Shown piece by piece: positions 1 through 8,486 of a DNA stretch of 64,000 nucleotides. Below the pieces are notes generated by a model that was given only the letters and a program-made list of their open reading frames with translations, was not told where the DNA came from and made no database searches. The position numbers and the translations under genes are program-made. The stretch covers positions 2,046,001 to 2,110,000 of the forward strand of contig NZ_LT906483.1 of assembly GCF_900187065.1 (NCBI RefSeq), read 5' to 3'. This stretch comes from Mycolicibacterium thermoresistibile (lineage in GTDB: Bacteria > Actinomycetota > Actinomycetes > Mycobacteriales > Mycobacteriaceae). The stretch's first letter is position 1. The number at the start of each line of letters is the position of its first letter.

Positions 1-414
1 CTCGACGAACTCCTCACAGGCGTGCGGATCGAACCGGGTCGGATCCTCGAGCCGGTAATAGCCCGACACCAGGCTGCGGGCCTCGGCGAACAGGTCGGCG
101 CGTTGCGGGTCGGCCCATTCGGCGGCCAGCTCGGGCTGTCTGGCCAGCACCTGCTCCCAGGCCGGCCCGATCAGCCCCAGCGCGGTGTCCCGGTCCCGTT
201 GTGCCGCCGGCAGTGCGTAGAGCTGCTCGAGCGCGGCGTGCACCACCGAACCCCGCACCTGGGCGGGGGACGTCGGTTCGGGCAGCCGGTCGATGGCGCG
301 GAACCGGTACAACAGCGGGCATTGTTTGAAATCAGCCGCACGCGAGGGCGACAGCGCCGGCCGGCGGACGCCGGCTCCCCCGGACGGCTGGGAGACCTCC
401 GGCCCAGTGGACAT
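1..414 (-). CDS. RecB-like PD-(D/E)XK nuclease, partial (3' part off the window)
   Basis: The ATG lies at 412-414 on the minus strand and 138 codons run to base 1 with no stop, so the C-terminal part is missing. After a Pro/Gly-rich N-terminus, residues 22-39 read SPSRAADFKQCPLLYRFR, followed by a V-x-G-x-x-V-H-x-A-L-E helix; this is the typical opening of the RecB/Cas4-like nuclease domain (PDDEXK_1 family). The catalytic D/E-K residues are not in the window. The gene is divergent from trmI with 73 bp between the two starts. The same pair (Rv2119 and Rv2118c) is neighbouring in M. tuberculosis. The role is probably DNA processing, but the substrate is unknown. Confidence 0.85.
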   Translation of the reverse strand, partial: MSTGPEVSQPSGGAGVRRPALSPSRAADFKQCPLLYRFRAIDRLPEPTSPAQVRGSVVHAALEQLYALPAAQRDRDTALGLIGPAWEQVLARQPELAAEWADPQRADLFAEARSLVSGYYRLEDPTRFDPHACEEFVE

Positions 415-451
415 GGGCCCAGCCTAGAAGGCGCTGACGACAACCCGATGA

Positions 452-1316
<865 letters not shown>

Positions 1317-1342
1317 TGTAACTCCCAGACAGGTTGTGAACG
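1317..1342 (+). repeat. Left inverted repeat of the IS
   Basis: Begins TGTAACTCCC and ends AGGTTGTGAACG. It matches the reverse complement of 2365-2390 at 19 of 26 positions, with the last 12 identical. Confidence 0.85.
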
Positions 1343-1363
1343 GCGTGGTGAGCGGAAGTAGGT

Positions 1364-1423
1364 GAGGACCTCCGGTATCGGTGTGGTTACCAAACACGCA
1401 CATCCGATTACCGAGAGGTCCTC
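1364..1423 (+). promoter_or_regulatory. Stem-loop covering the transposase ribosome-binding site
   Basis: GAGGACCTC (1364-1372) is the exact reverse complement of GAGGTCCTC (1415-1423), which lies directly before the transposase ATG and contains its Shine-Dalgarno bases. The stem continues with CGGTATCGG (1373-1381) against CCGATTACCG (1404-1413) with one-base bulges. In a transcript entering from trmI, this hairpin would hide the ribosome-binding site. Many IS elements use such a device to avoid activation by outside transcription; that role is inferred here. Confidence 0.65.
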
Positions 1424-2395
1424 ATGGTCCACGCTAATGCTTCGTTGACTCCTCGTGGGCGGTTGCGGCTTGCGCAGGCTGTTGTTGATCAGGGCTGGAG
1501 TTTGCGGCGCGCTGCTGAGCGGTTCCAATGTTCGGTGGCCACAGCCAAGAAATGGGCCGACCGTTATCGCGACGGTGGCGAAGCAGCGATGGTAGACCGG
1601 CCCAGCCGGCCGCATCGCAGTCCGTTGCGGTTGCCGAAACGACGTGAGCGGCGCATCGTCAACCTGCGCTTCACCCGGCGGTGGGGCCCACATCGTATCG
1701 CCGCCCATTTGCGGTTGGCGCGGTCAACGGTAGAAGCGGTGTTACGCCGCTACCGCATGCCATTGCTGCGGCACCTGGACCAGAACACCGGGTTGCCGGT
1801 ACGCCGGCCCAAACCCCGCCGCTATGAGCACCCGGCTCCCGGCGACTTGGTCCATGTCGACGTCAAGAAACTGGGCCGCATCCCCGACGGGGGCGGCCAT
1901 CGCAAGCTGGGTCGCCAAGCCGGCCGGCGCAACCGCTGCGGCATGGGATACACGTTCTTGCACCACGCCGTTGATGACCACTCCCGGCTGGCGTATTCCG
2001 AGGACCTCGCCGACGAACGCAAAGAAACCGCCGCGGGGTTCTGGAAACGCGCCAGCGCGTTCTTCGCCGACCATGGCATTACCGTCAAGCGGGTGTTGAC
2101 CGACAATGGATCCTGTTACCGGTCAAAGAATTTCGCTGAAGCGCTCGGCCCCGACATCGCCCACAAGAGGACCCGGCCCTACCGGCCGCAGACCAACGGC
2201 AAAGTCGAGCGATTCAACCGCACCCTGACCACTGAATGGGCCTATGCGCAGACCTACCGCTCTGAGGCCGAACGCGCCGGAACCTACCAGCACTGGCTGC
2301 ATCACTACAATCACCACCGACCCCACACCGGCATCGGCGGAATGACACCTATCGACCGCCTACGCGTTCACAACCTACCCGTGAAGAACATCTAG
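1424..2395 (+). CDS. IS481-family DDE transposase
   Basis: 323 codons. Residues 1-120 hold a winged-helix/helix-turn-helix region (LRRAAERFQCSVATAKKW). The rve integrase core follows with D146 (HVDVKKLG), D227 (VLTDNGS) and E262 (NGKVERFN); the D227-E262 spacing of 34 residues is standard for IS481/IS3-like enzymes. The ATG at 1424 is preceded by GAGAGG inside a hairpin. The stop codon TAG (2393-2395) lies outside the right inverted repeat, in the target duplication, so the last codons and the stop depend on the insertion site. The full catalytic triad suggests an active enzyme. Confidence 0.92.
   Translation: MVHANASLTPRGRLRLAQAVVDQGWSLRRAAERFQCSVATAKKWADRYRDGGEAAMVDRPSRPHRSPLRLPKRRERRIVNLRFTRRWGPHRIAAHLRLARSTVEAVLRRYRMPLLRHLDQNTGLPVRRPKPRRYEHPAPGDLVHVDVKKLGRIPDGGGHRKLGRQAGRRNRCGMGYTFLHHAVDDHSRLAYSEDLADERKETAAGFWKRASAFFADHGITVKRVLTDNGSCYRSKNFAEALGPDIAHKRTRPYRPQTNGKVERFNRTLTTEWAYAQTYRSEAERAGTYQHWLHHYNHHRPHTGIGGMTPIDRLRVHNLPVKNI
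2365..2390 (-). repeat. Right inverted repeat of the IS
   Basis: Read on the minus strand it begins TGTTCTTCACGG and ends AGGTTGTGAACG. It overlaps the 3' end of the transposase gene. Confidence 0.85.
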
Positions 2396-2396
2396 T
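2391..2396. repeat. Right target-site duplication of the IS element
   Basis: TCTAGT, the partner of TCTAGG at 1311-1316. Its palindromic CTAG gives the transposase TAG on the plus strand (2393-2395) and the DUF503 TAG on the minus strand (2394-2392). Confidence 0.75.
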
Positions 2397-2688
2397 CGTC
2401 GGTGCTGCGGCGCAGACCGCGGCGGGCGGACAGCAGTTCCACCTCCGGCCGGGTGGCCACCAGCCGTTCGGCCGCGTCGAGCACCGCCACCACGTGCGCG
2501 CGGTCACCGGCGACCAGACATATCCCGACCTGTGCCCGGCGGTACAGGTGCTGATCGCCGGTCTCGGCCGCCGAGACGGCGAAGCGCCGCTGCAACTCGG
2601 CGATCACCGGCCGTACCACCGACCGCTTCTGCTTCAGTGAGCGCACATCACCGAGCAACAGATCGAACTCCAGCCAGCCGATCCACAT
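2392..2688 (-). CDS. DUF503 family small protein (Rv2117-like)
   Basis: 98 codons with the family start MWIGWLEFDLLLGDVRSLKQ and the conserved K-Q-K-R-S-V-V-R-P segment. DUF503 (YlxP-like) proteins are small ferredoxin-fold proteins of unknown biochemical role, sometimes linked to ribosome or RNA metabolism. The gene starts one base after the lppK stop (TGA 2692-2690, ATG 2688-2686), so the two are probably translationally coupled. Its own TAG stop is formed by the CTAG of the right target duplication of the IS element. Length is normal for the family, so the insertion did not damage it. Confidence 0.88.
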   Translation of the reverse strand: MWIGWLEFDLLLGDVRSLKQKRSVVRPVIAELQRRFAVSAAETGDQHLYRRAQVGICLVAGDRAHVVAVLDAAERLVATRPEVELLSARRGLRRSTDD

Positions 2689-2689
2689 G

Positions 2690-3259
2690 TCAGCGCGGCG
2701 GGGTGGGGGACTCGGCCGGTCCCATCTCCAGCAGCGTGTCGGCCGTCTCGCGGGTCAGCTGCCAGTTGCCGTGGGCGTCGGTGGTGAACTCCATCGGAAA
2801 ACTGAACGTGTTGGTGTCCGGATCGGGGCCGGTGGCGGTGATCGTCGCGACCACCCTGTCGGCTTCGGTGTCCGACCACATCAGGTCGGCGGCGGCGAAG
2901 GTGACCGGCTGATACCCGCCGTCGCGCAGGGCGCGCGCGAACCTGTCCAGCCCCTCGGCGTCGGCCGGGGTGGCCTTCTGAACGGCAGCGGTCTTCTCCG
3001 CCCCGGGAACGGCGGCGTCCGCGAGCCGGTACAGCACATCGGTGAGCGCCTCCGGCGCGGGCAGCGGCGCCGCGGCCGGTGGCGGTGGCGCCGCCATGCT
3101 GGGCCGGACCTGTTGGGCCCCGGTGTGGTCGCCGGTGCGGCTTTCGGGTTGGGGGCCGCACCCGGCGAGTCCGAGCGCCGCCACCAGGGCGGCGCTCAGA
3201 ACCGCGGTACCGATGAAGCGCTCACCAGCGCAACGCCTGCCGAAAGAACCCAGTCCCAA
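2690..3259 (-). CDS. lppK: Lipoprotein LppK
   Basis: 189 codons from a TTG at 3259, supported by GTGAGGA about 9 bases upstream; an in-frame TGA just before it excludes a longer form. The hydrophobic signal segment ends in a lipobox LAGC with the lipidated Cys at residue 34. A Pro/Ala linker (about 50-70) leads to the mature domain with ALTDVLYRLADAAVPG and a C-terminal GNWQLTRETADTLLEMG. This matches mycobacterial LppK (Rv2116), a surface lipoprotein of unknown function. The domain resembles that of the next gene (3327-3848), suggesting tandem duplication. It is followed after 1 bp by DUF503. Confidence 0.88.
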   Translation of the reverse strand: MGLGSFGRRCAGERFIGTAVLSAALVAALGLAGCGPQPESRTGDHTGAQQVRPSMAAPPPPAAAPLPAPEALTDVLYRLADAAVPGAEKTAAVQKATPADAEGLDRFARALRDGGYQPVTFAAADLMWSDTEADRVVATITATGPDPDTNTFSFPMEFTTDAHGNWQLTRETADTLLEMGPAESPTPPR

Positions 3260-3326
3260 CCGAAGTCCTCACCGCTGTCCGACCGAGGTCATGACGAGGC
3301 CTACCGGGATCCGATGCAGCACCCGC

Positions 3327-3848
3327 TCACGAGAGGGCCGACTGCAGCAGCGCCAGGCCCGAGGCCCGCGACAACTTCCAACCGCCGTCGTTGACCAACG
3401 TGATCCGCTCGGTGGTCGGCGTCAGGTTCGGCCCGGACGCGGTCACCGTGGCGGCGGCCAGCCCCGGACCGACGGGGACGATCTCCGACACCCGGAAGCT
3501 CAACGGGAAATAGCCCTTCTCCACGGCCGACTGGACCAGCCGATCCGCGGTGCGGCCCTCCACGATGCCGACCCCACCCTCGATCAGATCGGCCTTCTCC
3601 CGGAACGGAACATTCGGGTTACCCAGACCGTTGAGCACCGCATAGACCTGGTCCGCGGTGGGCGCGTCCACCGCGGGTTGCCGGGGCGCGGGTTGCTCGG
3701 GCAACGGCGTGCCGAACACGACGGGCTGGACGGTCGGGCTGGCCGTCAGCGAGCCGGCGGCCACCGTGGTCACCCCCGCCGCGGCACCGGCGAAAGCGAT
3801 GGCGGCGGCGCCGGTTACAAGGCTCGTCTTGAGGCGATTCAGGGTCAC
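3327..3848 (-). CDS. Secreted low-molecular-weight antigen MTB12/CFP-2-like protein
   Basis: 173 codons from a GTG, preceded by AAAGGA. An N-terminal signal sequence (about 1-32, Ala-rich with no lipobox Cys) is followed by a Pro-rich stretch. The domain holds DQVYAVLNGLGNPNVPFREK and ends GGWKLSRASGLALLQSAL. This is the pattern of the mycobacterial MTB12/CFP-2 family (Rv2376c), small exported antigens of unknown function. The fold resembles adjacent LppK in length and in its final W-x-L-[ST]-R-x-[TS] segment. It is divergent from mpa with a shared promoter region of about 146 bp. Confidence 0.82.
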   Translation of the reverse strand: MTLNRLKTSLVTGAAAIAFAGAAAGVTTVAAGSLTASPTVQPVVFGTPLPEQPAPRQPAVDAPTADQVYAVLNGLGNPNVPFREKADLIEGGVGIVEGRTADRLVQSAVEKGYFPLSFRVSEIVPVGPGLAAATVTASGPNLTPTTERITLVNDGGWKLSRASGLALLQSALS

Positions 3849-3994
3849 TACTGTCCTTTCAATCTGCCCGACTCATCGAAGAGGTTAACAGCGTCTCCAG
3901 TGTGTCGAAATCCTGATCCGCACGCGATCGCCAAAACGCCGGTAGCGTTGAACTGTCCACCGCACCAACTTCTGGTGTGGGAAAGGAGCGCAGT

Positions 3995-5821
3995 ATGAGT
4001 GAGTCAGAGCGTTCGGGAGCACACCCAGACGGTTTCGACCGGCCCATGTCCAGCGAGGATGCGGCCGAGTTGGAGGAACTGCGCCGGGAGGCCGCGATTC
4101 TGCGAGAGCAGTTGGAGAACGCGGTCGGCGCCCAGGGCGGGATGCGCGGTGCCCGCGACATCCATCAACTCGAAGCGCGGATCGATTCGTTGGCGGCGCG
4201 AAATGCCAAGTTGATGGAGACCCTCAAAGAGGCCCGTCAACAGCTCCTGGCGTTGCGCGAAGAGGTGGACCGACTCGGGCAGCCGCCGAGCGGCTACGGC
4301 GTGCTGCTCGACATCCAGGAAGACGGCACCGTCGATGTGTTCACCTCGGGCCGCAAGATGCGCCTGACCTGCTCGCCCAATATTGACGTGAAGACGCTCA
4401 AGAAGGGGCAGACGGTCCGACTCAACGAGGCGCTCACGGTTGTGGAAGCGGGCGCTTTCGAGTCGGTCGGCGAGATCAGCACCCTGCGTGAAGTGCTGGC
4501 CGACGGTCATCGTGCGCTCGTCGTGGGGCACGCCGACGAGGAACGCATCGTCTGGCTGGCCGAACCGTTGGTGGCGCCCGAGCACGTCAAGGACGACGCC
4601 GAGCTCACCGAGGAGCAGCGTTCCCGCAAGCTGCGGCCCGGTGACTCGCTGCTGGTCGACACCAAGGCCGGATACGCCTTCGAGCGCATCCCCAAGGCCG
4701 AGGTCGAGGATCTGGTCCTCGAAGAGGTGCCCGACGTCAGCTACGAGGACATCGGTGGCCTGTCCCGGCAGATCGAGCAGATCCGCGACGCGGTCGAGCT
4801 GCCGTTCCTGCACGGCGACCTGTACAAGGAGTACTCGCTGCGGCCGCCCAAGGGTGTGCTGCTCTACGGTCCGCCCGGTTGCGGTAAGACGCTGATCGCC
4901 AAGGCGGTGGCCAACTCGCTGGCCAAGAAGATGGCCGAGGTGCGGGGCGAGAACGCCAAGGAGGCGAAGTCCTACTTCCTCAACATCAAGGGTCCGGAGC
5001 TGCTGAACAAGTTCGTCGGTGAGACCGAGCGGCACATCCGGCTGATCTTCCAGCGGGCCCGCGAGAAGGCCTCCGAGGGCACCCCGGTGATCGTGTTCTT
5101 CGACGAGATGGACTCGATCTTCCGCACCCGCGGCACCGGTGTGAGCTCCGACGTGGAGACCACGGTGGTGCCGCAGCTGCTGAGCGAGATCGACGGTGTG
5201 GAGGGGCTGGAGAACGTCATCGTGATCGGTGCCTCCAACCGCGAGGACATGATCGACCCGGCGATCCTGCGGCCGGGCCGGCTGGACGTGAAGATCAAGA
5301 TCGAGCGTCCGGACGCCGAGGCGGCGATGGACATCTTCAGCAAGTACCTCACCCCGGACCTGCCGGTGCACGCCGACGATCTGGCCGAGTTCGGCGGCGA
5401 CCGGGAAGCGTGCATCAAGGCGATGATCGAGAAGGTCGTCGACCGGATGTACGCCGAGATCGACGAGAACCGGTTCCTGGAGGTCACCTACGCCAACGGT
5501 GACAAGGAGGTCATGTACTTCAAGGACTTCAACTCCGGGGCGATGATCCAGAACGTCGTCGACCGGGCCAAGAAGTACGCGATCAAGTCGGTGCTCGAGA
5601 CCGGTCAGCCGGGCCTGCGCATCCAGCATCTGCTGGACTCGATCGTCGACGAGTTCGCCGAGAACGAGGATCTGCCCAACACCACCAATCCGGATGACTG
5701 GGCACGGATCTCGGGCAAGAAGGGCGAACGGATCGTCTACATCCGCACCCTGGTCACCGGGAAGACGTCGAGCGCGTCGCGGGCCATCGACACCGAGAGC
5801 AACCTGGGTCAGTACCTGTAG
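3995..5821 (+). CDS. mpa: Mpa/ARC proteasomal AAA+ ATPase
   Basis: 608 codons, against 609 in M. tuberculosis. Mpa binds pupylated substrates through its N-terminal coiled coil, unfolds them and feeds the 20S proteasome. The coiled coil spans about residues 18-80, then two OB folds, then the AAA module with Walker A GPPGCGKT (292-299) and Walker [10 protein letters not shown] (D370, E371). The C-terminal GQYL is the tail that docks on the proteasome. ATG 3995 was chosen over the upstream GTG at 3977 because AAAGGAG lies 6 bases before it. mpa is separated from dop by four unrelated genes here. Confidence 0.96.
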   Translation: MSESERSGAHPDGFDRPMSSEDAAELEELRREAAILREQLENAVGAQGGMRGARDIHQLEARIDSLAARNAKLMETLKEARQQLLALREEVDRLGQPPSGYGVLLDIQEDGTVDVFTSGRKMRLTCSPNIDVKTLKKGQTVRLNEALTVVEAGAFESVGEISTLREVLADGHRALVVGHADEERIVWLAEPLVAPEHVKDDAELTEEQRSRKLRPGDSLLVDTKAGYAFERIPKAEVEDLVLEEVPDVSYEDIGGLSRQIEQIRDAVELPFLHGDLYKEYSLRPPKGVLLYGPPGCGKTLIAKAVANSLAKKMAEVRGENAKEAKSYFLNIKGPELLNKFVGETERHIRLIFQRAREKASEGTPVIVFFDEMDSIFRTRGTGVSSDVETTVVPQLLSEIDGVEGLENVIVIGASNREDMIDPAILRPGRLDVKIKIERPDAEAAMDIFSKYLTPDLPVHADDLAEFGGDREACIKAMIEKVVDRMYAEIDENRFLEVTYANGDKEVMYFKDFNSGAMIQNVVDRAKKYAIKSVLETGQPGLRIQHLLDSIVDEFAENEDLPNTTNPDDWARISGKKGERIVYIRTLVTGKTSSASRAIDTESNLGQYL

Positions 5822-5831
5822 CGCAACAGAC

Positions 5832-5869
5832 AGAACAGCGGCCGGCGCGGTGGCGTCGGCCGCTGTTCT
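5832..5869. terminator. Bidirectional terminator hairpin after mpa
   Basis: AGAACAGCGGCCG (5832-5844) and CGGCCGCTGTTCT (5857-5869) form a perfect 13-bp stem with a 12-base loop. It sits between the convergent mpa and peroxiredoxin genes, 10 bp after the mpa stop. There is no long T tract, which is common in mycobacteria. Confidence 0.75.
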
Positions 5870-5884
5870 CGTCGAGGCGCCTGG

Positions 5885-6610
5885 TCAGTCCTTGCGGCGG
5901 ATCGCCGACTCGACCTCGTCGGCCGGGATGTCCTTGGTGCAGAAGAACCAGTCTTCGCACTTCACCCCGTCGGCGCCGGCCATCCGCTCCTCGGCGGTGT
6001 CGTAGGAACTGGCCGTGGGCACGATCACCGGCTCACCCGGGCGCCAGTCGGCCGGGGTGGCGACCCCGAAGTGGTCGGCTGCCTGCAGCGCCTTGGTGAC
6101 CCGCAACAGCTCGTCGAAGTTGCGTCCCAGGCTCAGCGGGTAGTAGATGATGGCGCGGATGACGCCCTGCGGGTCGATGAAGAAGACCGCGCGAACCGCC
6201 TTGGTGGAGTCCTCGCCCGGCATGATCATCCCGTACTTCCGGGCGACCTCCATGGTGATGTCTTCGATGAGCGGGAACGTCACCTCGACGTTCTCCATGT
6301 CGCGGAAGCGGATCTTCTCCTTGATGGTGCGCAGCCACGCGATGTGGCTGTAGAGACCGTCCACCGACAGGCCGATGAGTTCGGTGTTGTAGTCGGCGAA
6401 TTCCTGCTGCATCGCCGCGAAGGTCATGAACTCGCTGGTGCACACCGGGGTGAAGTCGGCCGGGTGGGAGAACAGGATCACCCATTTGCCGGCGTAGTCG
6501 GCCGGGAAGTTGATCTCACCTCGGGTGGTGACGGCGGTGAACTCCGGCGCGGGGTCACCGATCCGCGGCATGGCGACGGGCGCCGGGGCCGGGGTCTCGG
6601 CTGTGGTCAT
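5885..6610 (-). CDS. Prx6-type (1-Cys/archaeal-like) peroxiredoxin
   Basis: 241 codons, longer than typical AhpC. The peroxidatic motif is DFTPVCTSE with C57, and R/E/W positions of the Prx6 group follow. The C-terminal extension contains KCEDWFFCTKD, a C-x5-C pair at residues 218 and 224, as in archaeal thioredoxin peroxidases of the Prx6 class where the C-terminal cysteines help resolve the sulfenic acid. The enzyme should reduce H2O2 or organic peroxides in the cytosol; the electron donor is unknown. ATG 6610 has GAGAGGAGCC upstream. The 3' end of the DUF418 gene overlaps its start by 56 bp. Confidence 0.88.
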   Translation of the reverse strand: MTTAETPAPAPVAMPRIGDPAPEFTAVTTRGEINFPADYAGKWVILFSHPADFTPVCTSEFMTFAAMQQEFADYNTELIGLSVDGLYSHIAWLRTIKEKIRFRDMENVEVTFPLIEDITMEVARKYGMIMPGEDSTKAVRAVFFIDPQGVIRAIIYYPLSLGRNFDELLRVTKALQAADHFGVATPADWRPGEPVIVPTASSYDTAEERMAGADGVKCEDWFFCTKDIPADEVESAIRRKD

Positions 6611-7844
6611 GAGGGCTCCTCTCAGGTGGTCGTTCCTTCGGCAACACCGTAGTCAGCAAAGGTGATCGGGCGGAACGTCCGGTCCGGGAATCCGGGGTGT
6701 CCACCGCCAGCGCGCGGTAACCGGCGTTCCACAGCCATTCGACCGGCCCGCGGTCGAATCGGCGCAGCCACAGGTGCGCGAACGCGATCATGATCGCCGT
6801 GACGACCAGGTAGACCGCGATGGTGGCGGGCACCCGGTGCTGTGGCGGCACCGCGGCGGCCACCCCCAGTCCCCAGCCGTAACAGATGGCCGAGGCCACC
6901 AGGTTCTGCAGGATGTAGCAGGACAGCGCGGTGCGGCCGACCGCCGCCAGCGACCGGCCGACCGGCCCGGGCCCCGGGCGGCCGGCGCGGCGCAGACAGA
7001 ACTCGGCGACGACCGCCAGCAGCGCCAGGGCGACCACCGGCGCGGTCACATAACGCGAGACGAGCAGGCCGGGCATGCCCCCGCAGACCTCCAGGATGAA
7101 GTCGATCGGGAGGGCGGCGCCGAATCCCAGCCACATCAGGCGGCGGCGTAACGGCCGGCCCCGGGTGTCTAGGACACCGGCGCGGTACAGCTGTGCGCCG
7201 AGCATGAACAGCGCCACCGACATCGGGAAGATCAGGATCGTCTCGGCGCGGAACAGCAGCGCATTGTCCAGCCGGAACAGCACCAGGTCCCACCAGGAGC
7301 CCTCGGCGTAGGGGTTGGGGGACAACCCGATGGGCTCGGCCGGCTCCCCGCCGCCGAGTGCGAGCAAAGCGCCGGCAAGCGCGGTCAACAGCGCCAGGTG
7401 CACTCCCGCCGCGAGCGCGATGATCCGCCGCTGCGTCCGTTCGCCGGTGACCAGCAGATAGGACACCACCCACCCGGTGACGGCATACCCCATCAGGATG
7501 TCGAACTCGGTCATCAGCACGAAGTGCACGACCCCGTCGAGGAGCAGCAGCGCCGCCCGCCAGGGATAGCCGCCGGGCCAGCGCAGGCCGGCACGCAGTG
7601 CCGAACGCTGTTGCAGCGCAAGCCCGATGCCGAACATGACGGTCAGCAGGCCGAGGAACTTGCCCTGGGTCAGCTGCTGCAGCACGACCTCCACCGGCCG
7701 CCACGCCCCGGGGGCCGCGGCGTCGCCCTGCAGATAGCCGATCAGTCCGTCCGGGGTGGTGTAGATCCAGATGTTGGTGCCCAGCGTGCCGAGGATGGCG
7801 ATGCCGCGCAGCACGTCCAGTGAGACGTAGCGGGGGGAGGCCAT
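6555..7844 (-). CDS. DUF418 family multi-pass membrane protein
   Basis: 429 codons from ATG 7844. It opens with SLDVLRGIAILGTLGTNIWI, the N-terminal signature of the DUF418/acyltransferase-3-like membrane family, and has about ten hydrophobic helices. The end of the normal family domain is near GPVEWLWNAGYRAL (about residue 375). The remaining 50 or so residues are polar, Pro/Arg-rich and run into the start of the peroxiredoxin gene, which suggests an old loss of the natural stop. The reading frame is open on this strand far upstream of 7844, but that is GC-rich background. Substrate unknown. Divergent from the TetR gene at 7914. Confidence 0.8.
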   Translation of the reverse strand: MASPRYVSLDVLRGIAILGTLGTNIWIYTTPDGLIGYLQGDAAAPGAWRPVEVVLQQLTQGKFLGLLTVMFGIGLALQQRSALRAGLRWPGGYPWRAALLLLDGVVHFVLMTEFDILMGYAVTGWVVSYLLVTGERTQRRIIALAAGVHLALLTALAGALLALGGGEPAEPIGLSPNPYAEGSWWDLVLFRLDNALLFRAETILIFPMSVALFMLGAQLYRAGVLDTRGRPLRRRLMWLGFGAALPIDFILEVCGGMPGLLVSRYVTAPVVALALLAVVAEFCLRRAGRPGPGPVGRSLAAVGRTALSCYILQNLVASAICYGWGLGVAAAVPPQHRVPATIAVYLVVTAIMIAFAHLWLRRFDRGPVEWLWNAGYRALAVDTPDSRTGRSARSPLLTTVLPKERPPERSPHDHSRDPGPGARRHAADR

Positions 7845-7854
7845 GGCCGCGCAC

Positions 7855-7885
7855 GCTACCATACGAACGTATTGGTGCTGGTAGC
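7855..7885. promoter_or_regulatory. Candidate TetR operator between DUF418 and tetR
   Basis: ATACG-AA-CGTAT (7861-7872) is a 12-bp inverted repeat, framed by GCTACC (7855-7860) and GGTAGC (7880-7885). It lies in the 69-bp gap between two divergent starts, where an autoregulating TetR would bind. Confidence 0.5.
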
Positions 7886-7913
7886 GTCGAGGGCGGGCGA
7901 CAGCGAGGTGCAC

Positions 7914-8480
7914 ATGAGCCAGCAGTACGACCGCATGGTCGACGTCGTGCTGAGCGTCCTCGTCAGCGACGGATTCGAGGGCGTGTCGGTGCGTAAGGTC
8001 GCCGCCCGGGCCAACGTCTCGATCGGCGCTGTGCAGCACCACTTTCCGACCAAGGACGCGATGCTGCAGGCGGCGATGGACACCGCGGCCCGGCGGTTCC
8101 GGCAGCGGCTGGCCGAACGGATGGACCCCACCATGCCGGCCGCCGAACAGCTGGAGACCGTCGCCGTCGCACTGGCCTGCGCCGACCCCGCCGAACGGGA
8201 GACGGCCGTCACCTGGCTGCTGCGGCTGGCGCGCGCGGCGGTCAACGAGCAGGTCGCCGAACGGCATCGCAGCGAGTGGCGGGCCCTGGAGGCGTTGCTG
8301 CGCGATCTCATCGCGGCGGCCGCACCCGCCGTGGACGCCGACGACGCGGCGGCCGAGTTGCTCGCGCTCCTCGACGGTCTGGCGGGTTCGGCCGCGGTGG
8401 AGCCGGACCGGATCAGCCCGGACCGAGCCGAGCGGCTGGTCCGCGGCCACGTGCGGCGGCTGCTGGACCGGGGCCGCTGA
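7914..8480 (+). CDS. TetR-family transcriptional regulator
   Basis: 188 codons from ATG 7914, with GCGAGGTG upstream; an upstream in-frame start at 7872 would overlap the palindromic operator candidate. The helix-turn-helix is at about residues 25-55 (VSVRKVAARANVSIGAVQHHF), with the typical pattern of the family. The C-terminal ligand domain is helical and unlike any regulator I can name. It is divergent from the DUF418 gene, which is its most likely target, and convergent with the amidohydrolase (6 bp between stops). Confidence 0.88.
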   Translation: MSQQYDRMVDVVLSVLVSDGFEGVSVRKVAARANVSIGAVQHHFPTKDAMLQAAMDTAARRFRQRLAERMDPTMPAAEQLETVAVALACADPAERETAVTWLLRLARAAVNEQVAERHRSEWRALEALLRDLIAAAAPAVDADDAAAELLALLDGLAGSAAVEPDRISPDRAERLVRGHVRRLLDRGR

Positions 8481-8486
8481 TCGCCG

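Larger units (their letters stand above)
1317..2390 (+). mobile_element. IS481-family insertion sequence, complete (1074 bp)
   Basis: The element runs from TGT to ACA. Its ends are 26-bp imperfect inverted repeats (1317-1342 and 2365-2390, 19 of 26 identical, with an inner identical block AGGTTGTGAACG). It holds one transposase gene and is flanked by TCTAGG/TCTAGT. Size, TGT..ACA ends, single DDE open reading frame and CTAG target all fit the IS481 family. It looks recently active: both ends, the reading frame and the duplication are intact. It lies between the convergent genes trmI and DUF503 without breaking either. Confidence 0.9.

Noticed and set aside
4004..5629. 541-codon open frame antisense to mpa
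   Set aside because: It is a shadow of the mpa codon pattern in GC-rich DNA; the sense strand encodes a fully recognisable protein.
6622..7854. Second frame of 410 codons within the DUF418 gene
   Set aside because: Arg/Pro-rich translation with no membrane pattern; the neighbouring frame carries the DUF418 signature and ten helices.
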